A stretch of DNA of 64,000 bases from Schaalia georgiae DSM 6843 (GTDB lineage Bacteria > Actinomycetota > Actinomycetes > Actinomycetales > Actinomycetaceae). The notes under the pieces were generated by a model. The model was not told where the DNA came from, ran no database searches, and worked only from the letters and a program-made list of their open reading frames with translations. The position numbers and the translations under genes are program-made. Within the stretch, counting starts at the first letter, position 1, and each line of letters opens with the position of its first letter. Shown piece after piece: positions 43,473 to 52,521 of the stretch. The stretch spans positions 1 to 64,000 of the forward strand of contig NZ_AUBM01000013.1 of the NCBI RefSeq assembly GCF_000429245.1, in the 5' to 3' direction.

Positions 43473-43556
43473 CCCGATCCGCTGTTCCACGCGGTGTTCC
43501 ACGGCGGACGCTCGTTTCCCGATCCGCTGTTCCACGCGGTGTTCCACGGCGGACGC
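43473..43556. repeat. Two exact 39-bp direct repeats between sucC and pcrA
   Basis: CCCGATCCGCTGTTCCACGC begins each copy, at 43473-43511 and 43518-43556. TCCGC and GCGGA ends allow hairpins. It is the 249-bp gap between the two minus-strand genes. Confidence 0.8.
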
Positions 43557-43631
43557 ACCCAACGCCGGGAGCAGCCGGGCCCGGCGCCTCCACGCGGATC
43601 CGCGCCCCGCCCGGGACTGGCGCGGTAGCCG

Positions 43632-46466
43632 TCAGGTGATCTTCTCCATCGGCGCCATGCGCACGAGCAGGCGCTTGTCCACGCCCCCGAAGCGCACGCG
43701 CGCAACCGTGCGCTGCCCCTCCCCCTCGATGCCGGTGACCGTGCCCGTGCCCAGGGTCGCATGCTTGACGCGGTCCCCCACTTTCAGGGCGAGGACCTTC
43801 TGGGCGGGGGCGCTCGCCTGCGCGGGCACCCCCATGCGCTGGATCCTCCGCGCGCGCCCCTGGCCGATGGGCGCCGCTCCCCCGCGCCCGCTCCCGTAGG
43901 CGCGGCCGGTGTCCTCCTCGCCCCACGGGTCCCGCCCGTTCCGGCCCGCTCCGTCGTCGCTCCCGTAGGAGCCCCCCTGGAAGGCGCGCAGGCGCTCGGC
44001 GGAGGTGGTGGCCCGGCGCACCTCCAGCAGTTCGGCGGGGATGTCATCGAGGAAGCGCGAGGGCGGCATCTCCTGGGGCGCCCCCCATGCGCTGCGCACC
44101 GCCGCGCGCGTCAAGTACAGGCGCTCGCGCGCGCGGGTGATCGCCACGTAGGCCAGGCGGCGCTCCTCCTCCAACTCGCTGGCCTCCCCGAGGCTGCGCT
44201 GGTGCGGGAAAGTCCCGTCCTCCATGCCGGTGACGAAGACGACCGGGAACTCCAGGCCCTTCGCCGTGTGCACCGTCATGAGGGTGACCTGTCCGCTGCG
44301 CGCGCCCCCCGAGGGGACCTGGTCGGAGTCGGCCACCAGCGCGACCCTCTCCAGGAAGTCCGCGAGCCCCCCGCCGGGCGCCTCCTGGGCGAAGGCCCCG
44401 GCCACCGAGTGAAGCTCCGCCAGGTTCTCGACGCGCGAGGCGTCCTGCGGGTCCTCGGAGCGGCGCAGTTGGGCGAGGTAGCCGGTCCGGTCGAGCGCCT
44501 CTTCGAGGATGTCCGCCACGGAGGCGCCGCCGCGCTCGGCGCGCCGCAGTGCTTCGATGAGCCCCCAGAAGGACGCGGCCGCCTTCGCGGCCCGCGCCGG
44601 GACGCCCACCACTTCGGGCGCTTCCTCTGCGCCGCCGCCGGGATCCTCCTGCGGGGCCGCGGGGGCGGGGCCCCCTGCCCCGCCGCCCGGGGGTACGGCA
44701 CCCGGGCCCTGCGCGCCCGCGCCGCCGCCCGCAGAGGCGCCCCCTGCCTTGTCCGCTGGGTCAACCGCGCCCGCACCGTCGTCCGGAGAAGGGCCCCCCG
44801 CCCCGCCGCCGTGGCGCACCAGGGCGGCGATGTCCACGCCCTCGCCCTCGCCGAGGGGGCGCCCCTGGCGGATCCACAGGTGGGCGAGCGCGCGCCCGAA
44901 GGACACCCCGTGGCGGGCGGCGTGGGCGGCGATGGCCTCCTCGGCTTTCGCCCCGATGCCTCGTTTGGGCAGGTTGATGACGCGGCGCGCCGCCACCGTG
45001 TCGTCCGGGTTGGACACGACCTGCAGGTAGGCCAGCGCGTCCTTGATCTCACGGCGCTCGTAGAAGCGCGTGCCCCCCACGACCCGGTAGGGGATCCCCT
45101 GACGGACCAGAAGCTCCTCCAGGGCGCGCGACTGGGCGTTGGTGCGGTAGAAGACCGCGATGTCGCCCCAGTCCGCGCCCGCGTCGGCGACGCGGTCGAT
45201 CTCGCCGACGACGAAACGGGCCTCGTCGTGCTCGGAGTCGGCGGCGTCCACCGTGATCGGCGCGCCGTCGCCCTCCTGCGTCCACAGGTTCTTCGGGCGG
45301 CGCCCCTGGTTGCGGCTGATGACCGCGTTGGCCGCCGAGAGGATGTTCTGCGTGGAACGGTAGTTCTGCTCCAGCAGGATCGTCCTGGCGCCCGGGAAGT
45401 CGCGCTCGAACTCCTCGATATTGCGGATCGTGGCCCCGCGGAACGCGTAGATCGACTGGTCCGAGTCGCCCACGACCGTCAGCTCGGCGGGCACCACGCC
45501 GTCGTCCCCGGCCCCCACCAGTTCCCGCACCAGCACGTACTGCGCGTGGTTGGTGTCCTGGTACTCGTCGACCAGGATGTGGCGGAAACGCCGGTGGTAG
45601 TGCTCGGCGATCAACGGGTTCCGCTGCAGCAGGAGGACCGTGCGCATGATGAGGTCGTCGAAATCGACGGCGTTGGAGTCCCGCAGGCGCTTGTCGTACT
45701 CGGCGTAGGCGGCGGCGACGATCCGCGACACCGGGTCCTTGCCCGCGACCTCGGCGTAGCGCTCGGGGCCGATCAGCTCGTTCTTCAAATCGGAGACGCG
45801 CGCCGCCACCATCTTCGGCGTGAACCGCTTCACGTCCACGTCCTGGGCCTTGAGGACCATTTGCATGAGCCTCTGGGAGTCCTGCGCGTCGTAGATCGTG
45901 AAGGAGCCGGACAGGCCCGCCGCCTCGTGCTCGTAGCGCAGGATGCGCACGCACGCCGAGTGGAAGGTCGACACCCACATGCGCCCCGCCTCGTCGCCCA
46001 CGAGCGCCGCGATCCGCTCGCGCATCTCGGCGGCGGCTTTGTTCGTGAAGGTGATGGCCAGGATCTGGCCGGCCCTGGCCTGGCCGGTCGCCAGCAGGTA
46101 CGCGATGCGGTGGGTGAGGACCCGTGTCTTGCCCGACCCGGCGCCCGCCATGATGAGCAGCGGGGCGCCCCGGTGCTCCACCGAGGCGCGCTGGCGGTCG
46201 TTGAGCCCGCGCGTCAGCTCCCCCGGGTCCTCCGCCGGGCTTCCGTAAGCGCTCTGCGTCCACTCGAAGGTCCCCTGGGCCCGCGCACTGGGCCCGGCGC
46301 CCGAGGCGGGGGCCGCCCCCGACGCGGCCCCGGGCATAGCGGCCGGCGGCCACCCGTCGCCGGCATCATCGACATCGAAGGCGGGCGCCTCCGGCGGCGC
46401 GTAATCCGGGTCCTCCCCGGGGCCGATGAGGAAGCCGAGGTCGGGCAGCGAAGTCGAGTCAGTCAT
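43632..46466 (-). CDS. pcrA: UvrD/PcrA-type DNA helicase
   Basis: 944 residues from ATG 46466. Superfamily 1 motifs: Walker A GAGSGKT (108-114), motif II VDEYQDTN, FTNKAAAEMRERI, the RVVGGTRFYERREI region, and VTLMTVHTAKGLEFPVV. It unwinds DNA in repair and replication restart. A long Gly/Ala/Pro insertion (about residues 560-630) interrupts domain 2B. The C-terminal tail has KRLLVRMAPM. It is annotated as pcrA rather than uvrD from general layout. Confidence 0.94.
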   Translation of the reverse strand: MTDSTSLPDLGFLIGPGEDPDYAPPEAPAFDVDDAGDGWPPAAMPGAASGAAPASGAGPSARAQGTFEWTQSAYGSPAEDPGELTRGLNDRQRASVEHRGAPLLIMAGAGSGKTRVLTHRIAYLLATGQARAGQILAITFTNKAAAEMRERIAALVGDEAGRMWVSTFHSACVRILRYEHEAAGLSGSFTIYDAQDSQRLMQMVLKAQDVDVKRFTPKMVAARVSDLKNELIGPERYAEVAGKDPVSRIVAAAYAEYDKRLRDSNAVDFDDLIMRTVLLLQRNPLIAEHYHRRFRHILVDEYQDTNHAQYVLVRELVGAGDDGVVPAELTVVGDSDQSIYAFRGATIRNIEEFERDFPGARTILLEQNYRSTQNILSAANAVISRNQGRRPKNLWTQEGDGAPITVDAADSEHDEARFVVGEIDRVADAGADWGDIAVFYRTNAQSRALEELLVRQGIPYRVVGGTRFYERREIKDALAYLQVVSNPDDTVAARRVINLPKRGIGAKAEEAIAAHAARHGVSFGRALAHLWIRQGRPLGEGEGVDIAALVRHGGGAGGPSPDDGAGAVDPADKAGGASAGGGAGAQGPGAVPPGGGAGGPAPAAPQEDPGGGAEEAPEVVGVPARAAKAAASFWGLIEALRRAERGGASVADILEEALDRTGYLAQLRRSEDPQDASRVENLAELHSVAGAFAQEAPGGGLADFLERVALVADSDQVPSGGARSGQVTLMTVHTAKGLEFPVVFVTGMEDGTFPHQRSLGEASELEEERRLAYVAITRARERLYLTRAAVRSAWGAPQEMPPSRFLDDIPAELLEVRRATTSAERLRAFQGGSYGSDDGAGRNGRDPWGEEDTGRAYGSGRGGAAPIGQGRARRIQRMGVPAQASAPAQKVLALKVGDRVKHATLGTGTVTGIEGEGQRTVARVRFGGVDKRLLVRMAPMEKIT

Positions 46467-46574
46467 CCCTCTAAGAGTAGGCCAGTGGCCGCGCCGACGC
46501 GCTCCCTGCCCGCCCGGTCCGCGGGGCTCCGCCTGCCCGCCTCGCACGCCGCCGCGGGGCTCCGCCGCGCGGCG

Positions 46575-48065
46575 TCACTTCTTGCGGTAGAGCGACTTCG
46601 TGGCGTACACCGGCTCGGTGGTCACCTGGATGCCCAGGGCGCGGAAGATCCCCTCGTCCACCGAGCCCAGGATCACCGATTCGTGAACGTCGCACCCGCG
46701 CAGCGCCCCCAACTGCGCCAGGGCGAGGCGCGCGTTCTCGTCGCCGTTGGCGGAGACCGCGAGCGCGATCAGTACCTCGTCGGTGTGCAGGCGCGGGTTC
46801 CGCGACCCCAGGTCGGCCGTCTTGAGGCGCTGGATGGGCTCGATGGATTCCCGTGCGAGCAGTTTCACGTCGGGGTCGATCCCGGCCAGCAGCTTCAGGG
46901 CGTTGAGCAGCATCGCCGACGAGCAGCCCAGGAGCGGCGAGGTCTTGCCCAGGACGATCCGTCCGTCCTCCAATTCGATGGCGGCTGCGGGCGCCCCCGT
47001 GCTCTCGGCCAGTTCCAGCGCGGGGCGCACTACCGGGCGGTCGGCGCGTTCCAGGCCCAGCCTGCCCATGAGCAGGCCGATGCGCGCCGATTGCACCGGC
47101 TCACTGCCTTGCTTCTTCTCGGCCACGAGCGCCTTGTAGTAGCGGCGGATGACCTCCTGCTCCGACGCCTCGCGGCACGCCCCGTCGTCGCAGATCGACA
47201 TGCCCGCCATGTTCACGCCCATGTCGGTCGGCGACTTGTACGGCGACGCCCCCAGGATCCGCTCGAAGAGCCTGTTGAGCACCGGGAAGATCTCCACGTC
47301 CCGGTTGTAATTCACAGTTTTGACGCCGTAGGCCTCCAGGTGGAACGGGTCGATCATGTTCACGTCGTCCAGGTCCGCGGTGGCCGCCTCGTAGGCGATG
47401 TTCACCGGGTGGTCCAAAGGCAGGTTCCAGATGGGGAAGGTCTCCCACTTGGCGTACCCCGACTCGATGCCGCGCTTGTGGTCGTGGTAGAGCTGCGACA
47501 GGCACGTCGCCATCTTCCCACTGCCCGGCCCTGGGGCGGTGACGACGACGAGGTCGCGGCTGGTCCTGATGTACTCGTTCGCGCCATACCCCTCCTCCGA
47601 GACGATGCGCGACACATTCGAGGGGTAGCCGGGGATGGGGAAGTGCCGGTAGACGGTGATCCCCAGCTTCTCGAAACGGCTCTTGACCTCGTGGGCGGCC
47701 TTGTTGTCGTCCGTCCACTGGGTGATGACGACGGAGCCCACGAACAGTCCGCGCTCGCGGAGCTCGTCGATCTGGCGCAGTACCTCGTCGTCGTAGGTGG
47801 TCCCCATGTCGGCGCGGACCTTGCGGCGGGCGAAGTCCTTCGCGTTCACCGCGACGATGATCTCCACTTCGTCCGCCAGTTCCTTGAGCATGACGATCTT
47901 GTTGTCCGGGGTGAAACCGGGCAGGACGCGGGACGCGTGCAGGTCGTCCACCAGCTTCCCGCCGAACTCCAAGTACAGTTTCCCGCCGAACTGCGCCCGC
48001 CTCTGGGCGATGTGCTCCGATTGCAGTCTGATGTACGTGTCGCGGTCAAATCCGATGCGGTGCAT
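46575..48065 (-). CDS. DUF1846 family protein
   Basis: 496 residues. It starts [20 protein letters not shown] and carries the conserved [20 protein letters not shown] and MNVNMAG-like [19 protein letters not shown] blocks of DUF1846. Structures of this family show a P-loop-like nucleotide-binding fold, but no reaction is established. It is a single gene, well conserved in Firmicutes and some actinobacteria. Confidence 0.93.
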   Translation of the reverse strand: MHRIGFDRDTYIRLQSEHIAQRRAQFGGKLYLEFGGKLVDDLHASRVLPGFTPDNKIVMLKELADEVEIIVAVNAKDFARRKVRADMGTTYDDEVLRQIDELRERGLFVGSVVITQWTDDNKAAHEVKSRFEKLGITVYRHFPIPGYPSNVSRIVSEEGYGANEYIRTSRDLVVVTAPGPGSGKMATCLSQLYHDHKRGIESGYAKWETFPIWNLPLDHPVNIAYEAATADLDDVNMIDPFHLEAYGVKTVNYNRDVEIFPVLNRLFERILGASPYKSPTDMGVNMAGMSICDDGACREASEQEVIRRYYKALVAEKKQGSEPVQSARIGLLMGRLGLERADRPVVRPALELAESTGAPAAAIELEDGRIVLGKTSPLLGCSSAMLLNALKLLAGIDPDVKLLARESIEPIQRLKTADLGSRNPRLHTDEVLIALAVSANGDENARLALAQLGALRGCDVHESVILGSVDEGIFRALGIQVTTEPVYATKSLYRKK

Positions 48066-48209
48066 ACCGGCCTCCGGTAGTGGGTCTCAGGCCGTGGGGC
48101 CTGGAGGGCTGCGCGCCCATCGGGATTCCATCATAATCCCGCCCGCCGCGGCTTCCCCCGTCAGCGCCGGAGCGGCGTGCCGTTGTGGGCCGTCAGACTC
48201 CGCCGCAGC

Positions 48210-48860
48210 TCACACGATGTGGCGCTGCATCGCCCACCGGGTCAGTTCGTGACGGTTCGACAGCTGGAGTTTGCGCAGCACCGCCGACACGTGCGTCTCC
48301 ACCGTCTTGATGGAGATGAACAAATCGTGGGCGACCTCCTTGTACGTGTAGCCCCGGGCTATCAGGCGCATGACCTCCTGCTCCCGGGCGCTGAGCAGGT
48401 CGAGCTCGGAGTCCGTGGTCGACACCTCGCCCGTCCCGAAAGCGTCCAGAACGAAGCCCGCCAAGCGCGGACTGAACGCGGCGTCGCCCCCTGCGACGCG
48501 CTTGATGGCCTCCACCAGGTCGGAGGGGGAGATCGACTTCGTCACGTACCCGCGCGCGCCCGCCCGGATCACGGACACCACGTCCTCCGCGGAGTCCGAC
48601 ACCGACAACGCCAGGAAGCGCAGCCCCTCGACGTCCTGGCACGCGCTCGCCACCTCTGCGCCGCCCCCTCCGTTGCCGCCGGGCAGGTGCACGTCCAGTA
48701 GTGCCACGTCGGGGCGGAGTTCGTGGCAGGCGGCCACGGCGCCCTCCACGTCGGAGGCCTCGCCCAGGATCCGCAGGTCCGCCCCCGTCGCCTCCAACTC
48801 CGCGCGCACGCCCGCGCGCACCATGTGGTGGTCGTCGATGATAACGAGACTGATCGTCAT
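48210..48860 (-). CDS. NarL/LuxR-family response regulator
   Basis: 216 residues. The receiver domain has Asp9/10, phosphoacceptor Asp56 (VALLDVHLP) and Lys108. The LuxR DNA-binding domain (about residues 150-216) has LLSAREQEVMRLIARGYTYK and ISIKTVETHVSAVLRKL. It pairs with the sensor kinase gene 22 bp upstream on the same strand. The receiver contains an unusual Gly run (PGGNGGGGAEV). Confidence 0.95.
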   Translation of the reverse strand: MTISLVIIDDHHMVRAGVRAELEATGADLRILGEASDVEGAVAACHELRPDVALLDVHLPGGNGGGGAEVASACQDVEGLRFLALSVSDSAEDVVSVIRAGARGYVTKSISPSDLVEAIKRVAGGDAAFSPRLAGFVLDAFGTGEVSTTDSELDLLSAREQEVMRLIARGYTYKEVAHDLFISIKTVETHVSAVLRKLQLSNRHELTRWAMQRHIV

Positions 48861-48882
48861 GGGGGGCTCCTGGCCGCTGGGG

Positions 48883-50181
48883 TTAGTCCGGGGTCCCCCC
48901 TAGGGTATCGGAGCGCGGCACGATGAGTTCGACTTCCGTGCCGGGTGTGCGGCGTCTAATCCGCGCGGTGCCCCCCGCGCGCGCCATGCGCCCGATGATC
49001 GAGTCCTTCACCCCGTGCCTGTCGTCGGCCACGGTCCCCATGTCGAATCCGGGGCCGTTGTCCTTCACGTAGGCCTCGACCCGGTCGGGGCGCACCTCCA
49101 TGTAGACGGAGACCGGCGGCTCCCCGTGTTTGACGGCGTTCTGGGCCGCCTCGCCGAGCGCGGCGACGAGGGCGAGTTCGCCCGCCCCAGCGGAGGTGTC
49201 CGACACGGTGACCACCGAGATGGGGACGCCGTAGCGGGCCTCGACGGCGCCGACCGCCTCCTCGACGGCGGCCGCCAGGGAGCTCGCGGACTCGGTGCGC
49301 CCCGTGTACAGCCACGAGCGCAGCTCCCGTTCCTCGCTGAGCGCGATGGCGCGCACGCGCGCGGGATCGTCCGCACTGGCGCGGATCAGGGTGAGGGCCT
49401 GGAGGACGGAGTCGTGCAGATGCGCCGCGATATCGGCGCGCTCAGTCTCGCGGACGCGTTTGGCCTCCGCCTCCGAGAGGTCCTTGTTCGCCCGGAGCAG
49501 CAGCGGCGCCATCGCGAAGAGGACGCCGGCGACCAGCGCTGCCCCGATCAGGCCCCCCCTCCACAGGATGACCGCCGGGTTCGCCCTCGAGGCAGCAAGC
49601 ACGATCCCGGACGCCAGCAGGACCAGCCCGCCCCCGACGGCGGCCAGGAAGCGCAGGGACTTCCACCCCCGCAGGTTCAGGGACTGGCTCCACACCAGGG
49701 CTATGCCTGTGACGATGAAGATGGAGGCGGTGATGTCGCGCCATTCGACGACGCGGGTCCGCGCCAGCAGGAGCCCCACGGCCGCCAGTGCGATCAGGCA
49801 GGCGCCCGCCATCGCGAGACGGTTCCGGGCCACCGCCTGGGCGCGGTCCTCGACGACGACTAGCCTTTGGCCAATCCCGGTTCCCCCGCGCGCCTCGTCC
49901 CCGGGGCGGTCAACGGGGACCGTCCCCCACAGCCACAAGTAGATGAGCACGCCGACCCCGACGGCAGCCGAACCGACTGTGATGAGGCGAAGCGTGTTGA
50001 CCGGGATGCCCAGGTGGACGGACAAACCCGAGCACACGCCGCCCATCCACGGCGTCGGCATGTCCGTCGACGAGGCGGAGGCGCGCCGCAGGGGCGGGCG
50101 CTCCACGGGCTGCGGGGGCACCCACTGGGGCCCTGGCGGGTAGGACCCCCAGTACCCGGGGTCGCTCTCTGGTCGGCTCAC
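48883..50181 (-). CDS. PspC-domain sensor histidine kinase
   Basis: 432 residues. The N-terminal PspC domain (about 45-90: WMGGVCSGLSVHLGIPVNTL) is followed by several membrane helices, a HisKA_3 dimerisation region IAAHLHDSVLQALTLI (His256) and a C-terminal ATPase (DNGPGFD). It is divergent from the PspC membrane-protein operon 145 bp away, and likely senses envelope stress with its response regulator, as in other actinobacteria. Confidence 0.94.
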   Translation of the reverse strand: MSRPESDPGYWGSYPPGPQWVPPQPVERPPLRRASASSTDMPTPWMGGVCSGLSVHLGIPVNTLRLITVGSAAVGVGVLIYLWLWGTVPVDRPGDEARGGTGIGQRLVVVEDRAQAVARNRLAMAGACLIALAAVGLLLARTRVVEWRDITASIFIVTGIALVWSQSLNLRGWKSLRFLAAVGGGLVLLASGIVLAASRANPAVILWRGGLIGAALVAGVLFAMAPLLLRANKDLSEAEAKRVRETERADIAAHLHDSVLQALTLIRASADDPARVRAIALSEERELRSWLYTGRTESASSLAAAVEEAVGAVEARYGVPISVVTVSDTSAGAGELALVAALGEAAQNAVKHGEPPVSVYMEVRPDRVEAYVKDNGPGFDMGTVADDRHGVKDSIIGRMARAGGTARIRRRTPGTEVELIVPRSDTLGGTPD

Positions 50182-50326
50182 ACCCCCATCTTCGCATTCC
50201 GGGGCCGCCCCACCCAGTACTCGGACGGCGAATCAGGGACAGTTCAGGGCATTCCCCACTACCGACGGCGGTCCAGGGTTGGCAGAGTAGTACACAGCCA
50301 CACGCCCGCCCACCTAGGAGGTACTG

Positions 50327-51883
50327 ATGTCTTGGCAACAACAGCCGAGTTCACGCTTCTTCGACTCGGTCCGGGCCTCCGGCTGGTACCGGTCGCAGCC
50401 GCGCGTCGTCGGAGGCGTGTGCGCGGGGATATCCGCGCGCACCGGCTGGGACCTGTCCCTGGTGCGCGTCCTCATCGCAGCGCTCGCCTTCTTCGCCCCT
50501 CCCGTTGTGGCGGGCTACGGCCTGGCGTGGTTGTTCCTTCCAGACGCCCAGGACGGGGGCATCCACGCCGAGGAACTCGCGCGGGGGCGCTTCGGCATCG
50601 CCCAGCTCGGCGGCATCGCACTGGCCGCGATCGGTTTGAGCACGGCGCTGCCGTTAGCGAGCCTCTTCGGCCCCGTCGGCTACGTGTTCAACGGATTCTG
50701 GTTCTTCGCCCTAGTCTCAGCCGTCGTCGCATTCGTCGTCATCTCATCCCATTCCACTGTCCAGGGAGGACCCCCAATGTCTGGAACCCAACCCAATGAC
50801 GCATCCCATTCCCAGCCCCGCTGGGGAGCCCCCGCGGACGGGTGGCCCTCCGCCGGGCCGACGGGCCCCGCAGGGGCACCGGCGGGCCCGGTATTCTCCA
50901 ACGCCATGCCCCATGGCGCCCCGCAGCAGGGGGCCGGCCCCATGCCCGGGTACGGGCAGCGCGCAGGGTACGGGCAGCGCGCGGGGTACGGGCCCCGTCC
51001 AGGGTACGGACCCGCGTCCGGCCCGCACAGAGCGCGGACGTGGGCGCCCGCCGGACCCAAGGAGCGCCCTCGCCTGGTCTCCGCTCGCGTGACCCTGGTC
51101 GTGACGGGCCTCATCGCACTGGTGTTCGCCGCCGTCTTCGCCGCCATCTACTGGCTGGCCGAGGGGGTGCTGGGCACACCGAACACCCAGATCGACGACG
51201 CGGTATCACTCAAAATCGCTCAAGTCGTTCTGATCGGTGGCGGCGTGTGCCTGCTGATCTCCGGTTTCTCGCTGGTCGTCGCCGCGGTGAAGGACCGCTC
51301 CAGTGGGTGGCTGCTGGCGATGTCGATCATCGGGATGCTCCTGTTCGTCCCCACCGCGGTCATGGGCATGCTCGTCCGCAGCGACTACCTCTTCCACAAC
51401 AGCACCAACGTCTCCCGGCCCTGGACCAACGTACCGGGCAGCGAGACCTCCCTCACCTGGGAGGCGGACACCGTCACCGGCAGCCCCGTGGGCACGAGCA
51501 CCCTGGACCTGACCGGCGCCCCGGTCGGCACAACGAAGACGATCACTGTCACCCAATGGTCGTGGAACAGGGTCAATATCCTGGTCGCGGAGGGCCAGCC
51601 CGTCCAGATCATCTGCCGCTCCGAAGTCGGCTCCCTGTCCACGTCGTTCCCCGACGGCCAGCAGGACTGGGTGGCGGACCTGGGTGGCTGCGCGGACGCC
51701 GATAGCCACACCCCTGTGAGTGCGGTCTCCCCCGGGTGGGGCAAGCCCGGCCTCGGGGGCATCACCATCGAGATCGGCGCCGACGCCGACTTGAGCACCC
51801 TCCACATCACGCAAACGCGCACCGTCGCGGACACAGGCCTGCGGTGGGACGGCACCGATCCCGCCCAATCAGGCGACAACTGA
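50327..51883 (+). CDS. PspC-domain membrane protein with DUF2154-like C-terminal part
   Basis: 518 residues after AGGAGGTACTG. The PspC domain (RVVGGVCAGISARTGWDLSL) and following helices lead to a Gly/Tyr/Pro-rich linker (PGYGQRAGYGQRAGYGPRP), then further membrane helices and a beta-rich C-terminal domain (STLDLTGAPVGTTKTITVTQ) typical of cell-wall-active antibiotic response proteins. It is probably regulated by the divergent kinase-regulator pair. Confidence 0.88.
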   Translation: MSWQQQPSSRFFDSVRASGWYRSQPRVVGGVCAGISARTGWDLSLVRVLIAALAFFAPPVVAGYGLAWLFLPDAQDGGIHAEELARGRFGIAQLGGIALAAIGLSTALPLASLFGPVGYVFNGFWFFALVSAVVAFVVISSHSTVQGGPPMSGTQPNDASHSQPRWGAPADGWPSAGPTGPAGAPAGPVFSNAMPHGAPQQGAGPMPGYGQRAGYGQRAGYGPRPGYGPASGPHRARTWAPAGPKERPRLVSARVTLVVTGLIALVFAAVFAAIYWLAEGVLGTPNTQIDDAVSLKIAQVVLIGGGVCLLISGFSLVVAAVKDRSSGWLLAMSIIGMLLFVPTAVMGMLVRSDYLFHNSTNVSRPWTNVPGSETSLTWEADTVTGSPVGTSTLDLTGAPVGTTKTITVTQWSWNRVNILVAEGQPVQIICRSEVGSLSTSFPDGQQDWVADLGGCADADSHTPVSAVSPGWGKPGLGGITIEIGADADLSTLHITQTRTVADTGLRWDGTDPAQSGDN

Positions 51884-51902
51884 GGCAAGGAGAAGGAAGA
51901 TC

Positions 51903-52433
51903 ATGACCCCCAACGATGACAAGACCGAGCAGCTGTCCGCTACGGCCCCGGCCGATCCCGCCCAGGCCCTGCCCACCACAGCCCCGGCCGATCCCACCCA
52001 GGCCCTGCCCACGACCGCGTCGGGGGAATCCGCCTCGTCCACTCCCGAAGCGGAGAGAACGCGCCCCCTCTACCAGGTCGAGGACGACACGCCGGAGCAC
52101 GGCGACGGAGCGACCGCCCGCCAGGCACCCCAGCAGGACCATGGGGGCGACGAAGACGAGTCCCACCGCGTGTGGAGCGCCCCTCCCACGCCAGTGGACC
52201 ACCGCGATCTGCCGGAAGCACCCCGTAGGGGCGTGCGCGCCGGGGGCCTGGCATGGGGCGTGATCGTGATGCTGGCGGGAGTGTTCCTGATAGCGCTGGC
52301 ACTGATCCCCCGCCTCAATGTGCCGGTCCTCGCGATCACTCTGATGGCCACCCTCGGCGTCGCCCTGATCGTGAGCGCGTTGTTCACAGGACGCAAACCG
52401 CGCACTACCGCTCCATCCGGCCGGAGGAAGTAG
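51903..52433 (+). CDS. Small membrane protein of the PspC operon
   Basis: 176 residues; starts 19 bp after the PspC gene with AAGGAGAAGGAAGATC. The first 110 residues are low-complexity with repeated TAPADPAQALPTTAPADPTQ motifs. Two membrane helices at the end (GLAWGVIVMLAGVFLIALAL; VLAITLMATLGVALIVSALF) precede a basic tail. No family motif is recognised beyond similarity to companions of PspC genes. Confidence 0.75.
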   Translation: MTPNDDKTEQLSATAPADPAQALPTTAPADPTQALPTTASGESASSTPEAERTRPLYQVEDDTPEHGDGATARQAPQQDHGGDEDESHRVWSAPPTPVDHRDLPEAPRRGVRAGGLAWGVIVMLAGVFLIALALIPRLNVPVLAITLMATLGVALIVSALFTGRKPRTTAPSGRRK

Positions 52434-52521
52434 GCGCGGGCGCGGCGCCCCGGCACTGGAGCAGCCAGCGGTGCGCCCCGGCGAAACCGCCGGGGCGCAC
52501 CGCTGCCCGTCGACCGGACTC

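Noticed and set aside
40986-43628. An 880-codon plus-strand frame over sucC and sucD
   Set aside because: Antisense shadow of a certain operon.
43761-48080. A 1439-codon open frame on the plus strand
   Set aside because: It is antisense to pcrA and DUF1846, has no recognisable motif and arises from high GC lacking stops in that frame.
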